From: CBDTYW01 sp965364735
GTDB lineage: Bacteria > Actinomycetota > Nitriliruptoria > Nitriliruptorales > Nitriliruptoraceae
Length of the DNA stretch: 11,359 nt
Assembly (NCBI GenBank): GCA_965364735.1
Contig: CBDTYW010000107.1
Coordinates: 1-11,359, forward strand
Direction: 5' to 3'
Within the stretch, counting starts at the first letter, position 1; every line of letters starts with the position of its first letter. Positions 6,238-11,359 of this stretch are shown here, in pieces. The notes beneath the pieces are model-generated. The model searched no databases and was not told the origin of the DNA. It saw only the letters and a program-made list of their open reading frames with translations. The position numbers and the translations under genes were made by a program.

Positions 6238-7558
6238 TCCAGCGGACCATGCCGATCGTGACGACGAGGATCAGCACGCCGGAGGCGCTGACGACCCAGC
6301 CGACGCCGAGCCAGTCGCTGAGCGACCCACCGATGAGGGTGCCGACGATGTTCGCGCCCCAGGTGAGCATCAGCGTGCCCATCACCCGGCCGTGGAACTC
6401 GGGCTCCACGATGCGCAGCAGCAGCGTGCGGATCAGCACGACCTGCAGGCCGTTGCCGAGACCGGCCACCAGCAGCAGCGCCACGGAGACGCGGAAGCTG
6501 GTCGAGAAGCCGAAGCCGATGATGCCGACGCCCCAGAGGATCATCGCGATGATGAACAACCGCCCTTCGTGGCGGAAGTTCTTCGCGACGAAGGCGAGCC
6601 CGAGCGAGCCGGGGAGCGTTCCGGCGCCGACCGCCGTCGACAGGGCGCCGAGGGTCTTGGCATCCCCGCCGAGGACCTCGGTCGCGATGACCGGCATCAG
6701 CGCGATGTGGATCCAGCCGACGACGCCGCCGAGGATCGAGATCATGACCAGCGCAAGCGCGTCACGGTGCTCGCCCAGATAGGCGAAGCCGGCGCGCATC
6801 TCGGCCATCGGCGCAGGCACGTGGTCCGGCGCGCGCTCGATGCGGCCGGACGTGCGGATCCGCAGGAACCACCACACGAACAGCACATGGCTCGCCACGT
6901 AGACCCAGTAGCCGCCACCGGCGCCGGCGTCAGCGATCAGCCAGCCCGCCACGAGCGGGCCGGTCACGCGCATGATCCCGCCCTGCACCGAGCTCAGCGC
7001 GCTCGCGGGGACGAGCAGCTTCACGGGCACGAGCGAGGCGACGAAGGCCTGGCGCGAGGCCAGCTCGGCGATCACCGAGACGCCGACGAGGAACGACCCG
7101 ATCAGCAGCAGCGGATAGGTGAGCCCGTTCGATCCGGCCAGGAACGCCATGAGCGCGACGACGATCGCGCTGGCTCCGCGTGCGACCACCGCGACGATCT
7201 TGCGGTCGGCGTTGTCAGCGAGGACTCCGGCCGGGAGGGCGAACAGGAAGAACGGAAGGAAGTACACGACGCTGACGAGGCTCACCAGGAAATCGGAGTC
7301 GGTCAGCTCGGTTGCGGTGTAGCCAATGGCCGTGATGAAGGCCCAGATGCCGAAGCCGAAGGCGGCCGAAGCCCCCCAGTACCGCCGATAGTCCGGGTCG
7401 GAGAACAGCTTCAGCGCGCTGTCGCTGTCGGTGAGGACGGAGCCACCGGCGTCGGGGAACGTCCCCTGCGTCGTGGCTGCCGGAGATTCGGAACGGCCGC
7501 GCCGCGGCGACGGCGCCACAGCGTCGTCGGTCGCGGAGCGGCCGGTCCTGAATCCCAT
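6215..7558 (-). CDS. MFS transporter, DHA3/EntS-like (MFS_3) exporter
   Basis: A 447-residue membrane protein. A polar, Pro/Ser/Arg-rich cytoplasmic tail of about 55 residues precedes about 12 hydrophobic segments; the first are near 61-83 and 88-113. The loop between segments 2 and 3 reads GVLADNADRK (111-120), the conserved MFS loop with the acidic and basic residues in place. The even hydrophobicity and the HGRVMGTLMLTWGAN block (389-403) resemble MFS_3 exporters. The C-terminus NPRLLKL is cytoplasmic. AGGA lies 9 nt before the ATG. The gene follows the alcohol dehydrogenase by 34 nt on the same strand with no terminator, so it should be transcribed from the KstR-boxed promoter at 8731-8744. 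Direction and substrate are unknown; export of a steroid or toxic intermediate is an inference from context. Confidence 0.85.
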   Translation of the reverse strand: MGFRTGRSATDDAVAPSPRRGRSESPAATTQGTFPDAGGSVLTDSDSALKLFSDPDYRRYWGASAAFGFGIWAFITAIGYTATELTDSDFLVSLVSVVYFLPFFLFALPAGVLADNADRKIVAVVARGASAIVVALMAFLAGSNGLTYPLLLIGSFLVGVSVIAELASRQAFVASLVPVKLLVPASALSSVQGGIMRVTGPLVAGWLIADAGAGGGYWVYVASHVLFVWWFLRIRTSGRIERAPDHVPAPMAEMRAGFAYLGEHRDALALVMISILGGVVGWIHIALMPVIATEVLGGDAKTLGALSTAVGAGTLPGSLGLAFVAKNFRHEGRLFIIAMILWGVGIIGFGFSTSFRVSVALLLVAGLGNGLQVVLIRTLLLRIVEPEFHGRVMGTLMLTWGANIVGTLIGGSLSDWLGVGWVVSASGVLILVVTIGMVRWNPRLLKL

Positions 7559-7592
7559 GTTGACGTGTCCTGGCGGGGCGCTGCCCCGACGG

Positions 7593-8669
7593 TCAGAAGT
7601 TGATGACCGTCCGGATGGCCGTGCCGTCCTTCATCGCCGAGAGCGCGTCGTTCACGTCGTCGAGGACCACACGATTGGTGATCATGCCCTCGAGGTCGAG
7701 ACGACCGGTGCGCCACAGGTTGATGAGACGATCGAACTCGGTGCGGACGTCGGCCGATCCGTAGATCGAACCGAGGAGCTTGCGCTCCATGTAGAACAGC
7801 TCGAACGCGCTGAACTCGACCATGTCCTCCATGCGACCGGCACCGACGACGACGCAGGTACCGCCGCGACGGGTGAGGTCGAACGCCTGCCGGATGGTCG
7901 AGGACCGCCCGACGACCTCGAAGACGTAGTCGAAGCCCGCGCCGCCGGTCAGCTCGGCGCTGAGCGCCGCGAGGTCCTCGGGCTTCACGGCGTGGCTGGC
8001 GCCGAACTGCTTGGCCCACTCGAGCTTCGAGTCCTGCATGTCGACCGCGACGATCTCTGCGGCCCCGGCGATCTTCGCGCCCTGCAGGACGGCGATCCCG
8101 ACGCCCCCGCACCCGATGATGCAGACCGACGATCCCGGGACGACCTTCGCGGTGTTGATGGCCGCGCCGACGCCGGTGGTGACACCGCACCCGATGAGCG
8201 CCGCGACTTCCCACGGGACGTCATCGGCGAACTTGACCGCCGCCTCCTCGCGGATGATCACCTGCTCCGCGAACGTGCCCGTCCCGGCGAAGCCGAAGTA
8301 CGGCACGCCGTCGACCGAGTACTTGGGGTTGCCCATCGCTGACATGGTCATCTCCATGCACAGGTTGGGCTGACCGTGGGTGCAGACCCGGCACTCGCCG
8401 CACGGCGGAACCCACGAGACGATGATGCGGTCACCGACGGCGACCTTGGTCACCTCGGACCCGATCTCGACGACTTCGCCCGCACCCTCGTGTCCCAGCA
8501 CGCACGGTGCCGGCTGCGGCAGCGTCCCGTCCATGGCGGAGAGGTCGGAGTGGCAGACACCCGAGCTCTTGATCTGGACCCGGACCTCACGGGGCCCGAC
8601 GTCGCCGAGATCGACCTCGATGACCTCGAGCTTCTCCTGGCCGGTCTCCCTGATGACGGCTGCGCGCAT
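7593..8669 (-). CDS. Zinc-dependent medium-chain alcohol dehydrogenase
   Basis: A 358-residue MDR-family enzyme. Catalytic zinc ligands are visible at Cys39, His60 (followed by Glu61) and Cys161. The structural zinc loop has Cys90, Cys93, Cys96 and Cys104 in the canonical C-x2-C-x2-C-x7-C pattern. The Rossmann motif is GCGGVG (186-191), and Asp210 at the end of the second strand indicates NAD+ rather than NADP+. The start at 8669 is chosen because GGGGAG lies about 8 nt upstream and the protein begins MRAAVIRETGQEKLEV; in-frame sequence upstream to 8894 runs over the operator and is not coding. It is divergent from the aldehyde dehydrogenase at 8893, with KstR-like boxes between them, and is co-directional with the transporter. 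The pair could take a side-chain alcohol to the acid in two steps. Substrate is not evident from sequence. Confidence 0.9.
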   Translation of the reverse strand: MRAAVIRETGQEKLEVIEVDLGDVGPREVRVQIKSSGVCHSDLSAMDGTLPQPAPCVLGHEGAGEVVEIGSEVTKVAVGDRIIVSWVPPCGECRVCTHGQPNLCMEMTMSAMGNPKYSVDGVPYFGFAGTGTFAEQVIIREEAAVKFADDVPWEVAALIGCGVTTGVGAAINTAKVVPGSSVCIIGCGGVGIAVLQGAKIAGAAEIVAVDMQDSKLEWAKQFGASHAVKPEDLAALSAELTGGAGFDYVFEVVGRSSTIRQAFDLTRRGGTCVVVGAGRMEDMVEFSAFELFYMERKLLGSIYGSADVRTEFDRLINLWRTGRLDLEGMITNRVVLDDVNDALSAMKDGTAIRTVINF

Positions 8670-8730
8670 GTTCGGTTCTCCCCTTCGTGTGCGGCGAACT
8701 TCGCCGCGTTGCTCCCGATGACGAGCAAAG

Positions 8731-8744
8731 TAGAACACGTTCCT
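8731..8744. promoter_or_regulatory. KstR-like operator of the alcohol dehydrogenase/transporter operon
   Basis: TAGAACACGTTCCT matches TNNAACNNGTTNNA except at the last position. Read on the minus strand its right half runs into TACTTT (8732-8727), a candidate -10, with TTGCGC as a possible -35 at a rather long 19-nt spacing. It lies 61 nt before the ATG at 8669. Confidence 0.68.
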
Positions 8745-8776
8745 GTCAGATGCGCAAGGGATCTGCCGGGGCGCGC

Positions 8777-8793
8777 GAGATGGCGCGCATCTC
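8777..8793. repeat. Inverted repeat GAGATG-N5-CATCTC in the divergent control region
   Basis: A perfect 6-bp inverted repeat with a GC-rich centre, ending exactly where the aldehyde dehydrogenase -35 (TGGACA) begins. It lies between the two KstR-like boxes and has a different sequence, so it may be a site for a second regulator. No RNA role is suggested, because it lies upstream of both likely transcription starts. Confidence 0.4.
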
Positions 8794-8822
8794 TGGACAG
8801 AAACTGAAATGTGTTCTAGTTT
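8794..8822 (+). promoter_or_regulatory. Promoter of the aldehyde dehydrogenase gene
   Basis: TGGACA (8794-8799), a 17-nt spacer and TAGTTT (8817-8822) form a good housekeeping-type promoter. The spacer holds the KstR-like box 8805-8818, whose last two bases are the first two of the -10. Confidence 0.6.
8805..8818. promoter_or_regulatory. KstR-like operator of the aldehyde dehydrogenase gene
   Basis: TGAAATGTGTTCTA matches TNNAACNNGTTNNA with one change (AAT for AAC in the left half). It occupies the promoter spacer, 74 bp centre-to-centre from the box of the divergent alcohol dehydrogenase. Confidence 0.62.
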
Positions 8823-8892
8823 CGTGCGTGGTGACCGCGATCGCGGTTCGCCGAGGGAGCGCCGACCGCCGGCGCGACGATGGGGAGACCTC

Positions 8893-10344
8893 ATGCTCGT
8901 CCGAGACCAGCTCTACATCGGCGGCGAGTACACGCCGTCGTCCGCCGACACGATGTGCGAGGTGATCTCACCCCGCAACGAGGAGGTCCTCGGCCACGCA
9001 GTCGCCGGAACCACCGCCGACATGGACCGCGCCGTCGCCGCCGCTCGGCAGGCGTTCGACCACGGGCCCTGGCCCCGCATGGCGCTCTCCGAGCGGGTCG
9101 CGCTCATGACGAAGCTCCACGAGAAGGTCATGGAGCGCAACCTCGAGTTCACGAACCTGATCTCGGAGGAGATGGGCTCGCCCTCGAGCTGGTCGATGAT
9201 GGCCCAGGGCTACGCGTCCTGGATGATCCTCGACTACTACCTCAAGTCGGTCACGACCTTCCCGTTCGAGGAGATCCGACAGGGCTACCTCTCCAAGGTC
9301 CTTGTCCGCAAGGAGCCGGTCGGCGTGGTCGCCGCGATCGTGCCGTGGAACACGCCCCAGTTCGTGCTGATGTCCAAGATCGCCCCAGCGCTGCTCGCGG
9401 GTTGCACGGTCATCCACAAGCCGGACCAGCAGACGCCGTTCGACGGCTTCCTCCTCGCGGACATCTTCGACGAGCTGGGCTTCCCGCCGGGCGTCTACAA
9501 CGTGGTTCCCGCAGACCGCGACGTCAGCGCCCACCTGGTGTCGCACCCGGGGGTCGACAAGATCGGCTTCACCGGGTCCGTTGGGGCCGGGAAGGCCATC
9601 GCAGCCGCCGCAGGCGCAAACCTGAGCCGGGTGAGCCTCGAGCTCGGAGGCAAGTCCGCAGCCATCATCCTGCCGGACGTCGACCTCGACACCGCGATCG
9701 CCGGCATCGCGCCGAACGCGATCATGAACAACGGCGAGGCCTGCGTCGCACAGACCCGCGTGCTCGCCCACGTCAGCCAGTACGACGATGTCGTCAACAA
9801 GATGGCGGCCGCGTTCCAGGCGATGAAGATCGGCGATCCGATGGAGGCCGACACCGAGGTCGGCCCGCAGGTGCACGCGCTGCACCTCGAGCGCGTCGAG
9901 AAGTACATCGCCCTCGGACAGGAAGAGGGCGCGGAGATCGTCACCGGCGGGCGTCGGGCGCCGGGCTTCGACAAGGGCTACTACCTCGAGCCGACGCTGT
10001 TCGCGAACGTCGACAACTCCATGCGCATCGCGCAGGAGGAGATCTTCGGACCCGTCGTCTGCGTCATCCCGTTCAACGACCTCGACGACGCCGTGCGGAT
10101 CAGCAACGACTCGGACTTCGGTCTGCACGGCACCGTCTGGACTGACGACCACGCGGCAGGCCTCGACGTGGCCCGCCGGGTCCGCACCGGGGTGTTCGGC
10201 ATCAACACCTTCAGCCTCGACTTCGGCGCCCCCTTCGGCGGGTTCAAGAACTCCGGCCTCGGTCGGGAGATGGGCGTCGACGGGCTCACGGACTACCTGG
10301 AGATGAAGACGATCATCCCGGCGGCCGACGTCGCGATCGACTGA
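8893..10344 (+). CDS. NAD(P)-dependent aldehyde dehydrogenase
   Basis: A 483-residue protein of normal family length. Catalytic residues are visible: Asn153 in PWNTP, Glu250 in ELGGKS, Cys284 in GEACVAQTR, and EEIFGP (382-387) in the cofactor region, with GFTGSV (225-230) binding nucleotide. The cofactor loop reads HKPDQQTP (175-182) where most relatives have KPSE-x-TP, and the catalytic Cys follows GEA rather than the common GQ-x; both are variations, not losses. ATG at 8893 is chosen because GGGGAG lies 5 nt upstream; an in-frame extension back to 8809 would begin inside the operator. It oxidises an aldehyde to a carboxylic acid in the cytoplasm. Divergent pairing with the alcohol dehydrogenase and a KstR-like box suggests a sterol side-chain aldehyde, an inference. 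A strong hairpin follows. Confidence 0.92.
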   Translation: MLVRDQLYIGGEYTPSSADTMCEVISPRNEEVLGHAVAGTTADMDRAVAAARQAFDHGPWPRMALSERVALMTKLHEKVMERNLEFTNLISEEMGSPSSWSMMAQGYASWMILDYYLKSVTTFPFEEIRQGYLSKVLVRKEPVGVVAAIVPWNTPQFVLMSKIAPALLAGCTVIHKPDQQTPFDGFLLADIFDELGFPPGVYNVVPADRDVSAHLVSHPGVDKIGFTGSVGAGKAIAAAAGANLSRVSLELGGKSAAIILPDVDLDTAIAGIAPNAIMNNGEACVAQTRVLAHVSQYDDVVNKMAAAFQAMKIGDPMEADTEVGPQVHALHLERVEKYIALGQEEGAEIVTGGRRAPGFDKGYYLEPTLFANVDNSMRIAQEEIFGPVVCVIPFNDLDDAVRISNDSDFGLHGTVWTDDHAAGLDVARRVRTGVFGINTFSLDFGAPFGGFKNSGLGREMGVDGLTDYLEMKTIIPAADVAID

Positions 10345-10364
10345 CGCGCTCGTACACCCTGCCA

Positions 10365-10405
10365 CGCAGCGGCGGCTGGATCTGATCGATCCGACCGTCG
10401 CTGCG
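10365..10405 (+). terminator. Strong hairpin after the aldehyde dehydrogenase
   Basis: Arms 10365-10382 and 10388-10405 pair over 18 positions with a single mismatch and two G-U pairs: outer CGCAGCG with CGCTGCG, inner GGATC with GATCC, loop TGATC. Only a TTT tract (10409-10411) follows, usual for high-GC bacteria. It begins 20 nt after the stop and should isolate this gene from the next. Confidence 0.75.
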
Positions 10406-10425
10406 GCGTTTCCTGTGTGCGCACG

Positions 10426-10447
10426 CGCCGCAACCATGACTGCGGCG
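10426..10447 (+). terminator. Second hairpin before the ACAD promoter
   Basis: CGCCGCA (10426-10432) and TGCGGCG (10441-10447) form a perfect 7-bp stem around an 8-nt loop, followed by TT. Both hairpins end in the same CTGCGGCGTT sequence (10401-10410 and 10440-10449). It may be a back-up terminator; the following TTG is also the start of the candidate -35. Confidence 0.5.
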
Positions 10448-10476
10448 TTGCTCAGAACTGAAACATGTTCTAGGAT
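10448..10476 (+). promoter_or_regulatory. Promoter of the FadE34-like gene
   Basis: TTGCTC (10448-10453), a 17-nt spacer and TAGGAT (10471-10476). The spacer carries a KstR-like box that runs two bases into the -10, the same layout as at the aldehyde dehydrogenase promoter. The leader would be about 35 nt. Confidence 0.55.
10459..10472. promoter_or_regulatory. KstR-like operator of the FadE34-like gene
   Basis: TGAAACATGTTCTA fits TNNAACNNGTTNNA at all fixed positions. It lies 45 nt before the GTG at 10517. Confidence 0.75.
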
Positions 10477-10516
10477 CTTGCGTGGATCCACCGACGACGC
10501 AGAACACGGAGACGGC

Positions 10517-11359
10517 GTGGCCATCGCATTGACCGAGGAGCACCGAGCGCTCGAGGAAACGGTGGCCGGCTGGGCCGCCGCCAACGTCGGCAACGACGTC
10601 GTCCGAGCGCAGGCAGAGGCCGATGCCTCGACCCGGCCCGCGTTCTGGGAGGGGCTTGCCGGACAGGGCCTGCTCGGCCTGCACGTCCCCGAGCACCTCG
10701 GCGGCGTCGGGTACGGGCTCGTGGAGCTCGCCATCACCGCCGAGCAGCTCGGCCGCCGCTGCGCCCCCGGGCCGTTCCTCGCCACGACCGTGGTGAGCGC
10801 CGTCCTGTCTGCCCACGCCCCGGACGACCTCGCGGCCAAGTTCGTCCCCGCGCTCGCCGACGGCACCTCGACCGCTGCCATCGCGGCCACCACCACCGGG
10901 TTGACCGCGACGCACGACGACGCAGGCCTCATCGTCTCGGGCACCGCGCCGTTCGTCCTCGGCGCGGATCTCGCCGCCGTCCTGCTCCTCTCGGCCGACG
11001 TCGATGGCGCGGACCACTGGTTCCTCGTCGATGCCGCCGAAGTCTCGGTCGTCACCAAGGAGTCGCTCGACACGACCTCGCGCGTCTGTTCCGTGACCTT
11101 CGACGGCCTCCGCGTCGCCGCGGACCGGCAGCTTCCGGGCCTCGCCAGCGACGACGTCCGTGACGTCCTCATCACGATCGCCGCCGCAGAGGCCGCCGGA
11201 GTCGCGGCATGGGCGCTCGACACCGCGGTGGACTACGCGAAGGTGCGTGAGCAGTTCGGCCAGCCGATCGGGAAGTTCCAGGCGATCAAGCACATGGCCG
11301 CCGACATGCTCATCCGGGTCGAGCAGGCCCGCGCCACCGCGTGGGACGCGGCGCGCGCC
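10517..11359 (+). CDS. chsE3: FadE34/ChsE3-like acyl-CoA dehydrogenase (partial, C-terminus beyond right edge)
   Basis: The frame is open for 281 codons from GTG at 10517 to the edge. GGAG (10508-10511) lies 5 nt before the GTG. The N-terminus MAIALTEEHRALEETV, GLHVPEHLGGVGYGLVELA (54-72) and the FAD-binding block VREQFGQPIGKFQAIKH (243-259), followed by an ARATAWDAARA-like end, strongly resemble the start of mycobacterial FadE34 (Rv3573c, ChsE3). That protein is about 710 residues, a fusion of two ACAD halves, and dehydrogenates the C24 steroid acyl-CoA. The visible half is beta-type: it has the FAD Arg but AAAEAAGVAAWAL at the position of the catalytic Glu block. If homology holds, a catalytic half follows outside the window. 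The gene has its own KstR-like box and promoter and is separated from the aldehyde dehydrogenase by two hairpins. Confidence 0.85.
   Translation, partial: MAIALTEEHRALEETVAGWAAANVGNDVVRAQAEADASTRPAFWEGLAGQGLLGLHVPEHLGGVGYGLVELAITAEQLGRRCAPGPFLATTVVSAVLSAHAPDDLAAKFVPALADGTSTAAIAATTTGLTATHDDAGLIVSGTAPFVLGADLAAVLLLSADVDGADHWFLVDAAEVSVVTKESLDTTSRVCSVTFDGLRVAADRQLPGLASDDVRDVLITIAAAEAAGVAAWALDTAVDYAKVREQFGQPIGKFQAIKHMAADMLIRVEQARATAWDAARA

Noticed and set aside
6392..7603. Plus-strand open frame (403 codons) opposite the MFS gene
   Set aside because: Its composition is dominated by Asp, Arg, Glu, His and Gln, the mirror of hydrophobic codons on the other strand; no ribosome site or motif.
8670..8894. 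N-terminal extension of the alcohol dehydrogenase up to 8894
   Set aside because: It covers both operators and the divergent promoter; the ATG at 8669 has a strong ribosome site and gives the normal family N-terminus.
8968..11223. Very long open frame (751 codons) on the minus strand across the aldehyde dehydrogenase and FadE34-like genes
   Set aside because: It is antisense to two genes with clear motifs, crosses a terminator and promoter, and its translation is low-complexity Arg/Asp/Val/Ala-rich, typical of reverse frames in high-GC coding DNA.

Overview
The window is GC-rich, densely coded bacterial DNA with GC-ending codons, Shine-Dalgarno sequences of the GGAG type and ATGA/GTGA gene overlaps. 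The gene families (heteromeric steroid acyl-CoA dehydrogenases, ChsH1/ChsH2-type hydratase subunits, a FadE34-like protein) and KstR-like operators point to a steroid-degrading actinobacterium. Genus cannot be fixed from sequence alone. No rRNA, tRNA, insertion sequence or CRISPR array was seen.

Layout. (1) 1-1707, minus strand: two-gene acyl-CoA dehydrogenase (ACAD) operon, a catalytic alpha subunit (511-1707) followed by a FAD-site beta subunit cut by the left edge (1-483); together they look like ChsE4/ChsE5 (FadE26/FadE27). (2) 1708-2038: divergent control region with three palindromic operators. (3) 2039-6040, plus strand: tightly packed operon of a second ACAD alpha subunit, a ChsH2-like MaoC protein, a second ACAD beta subunit, a ChsH1-like hydratase and a hot-dog thioesterase. 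(4) 6041-6193: untranslated remnant that still spells the intradiol dioxygenase iron-ligand signature. (5) 6215-8669, minus strand: zinc alcohol dehydrogenase followed by an MFS transporter. (6) 8670-8892: divergent control region with two operators. (7) 8893-10344, plus strand: aldehyde dehydrogenase, followed by a strong hairpin. (8) 10517 to right edge: N-terminal part of a FadE34 (ChsE3)-like ACAD with its own operator.

How it fits together. Six palindromes fit the mycobacterial KstR consensus TNNAACNNGTTNNA exactly or with one mismatch, and each transcription unit has at least one. The units therefore look like one cholesterol/steroid regulon. Beta-oxidation of the sterol side chain needs successive ACAD steps at the C27, C24 and C22 stages and a hydratase (ChsH1-ChsH2) at C22; homologues of these are gathered here. 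The alcohol and aldehyde dehydrogenases could oxidise a side-chain alcohol to the acid that is then activated with CoA, and the transporter may export a steroid or intermediate; these two roles are inferred from shared operators only. The most notable oddities are a ChsH2 protein without its C-terminal DUF35 domain, two closely similar ACAD pairs side by side, operators placed at promoter -10 elements, and the dioxygenase remnant.
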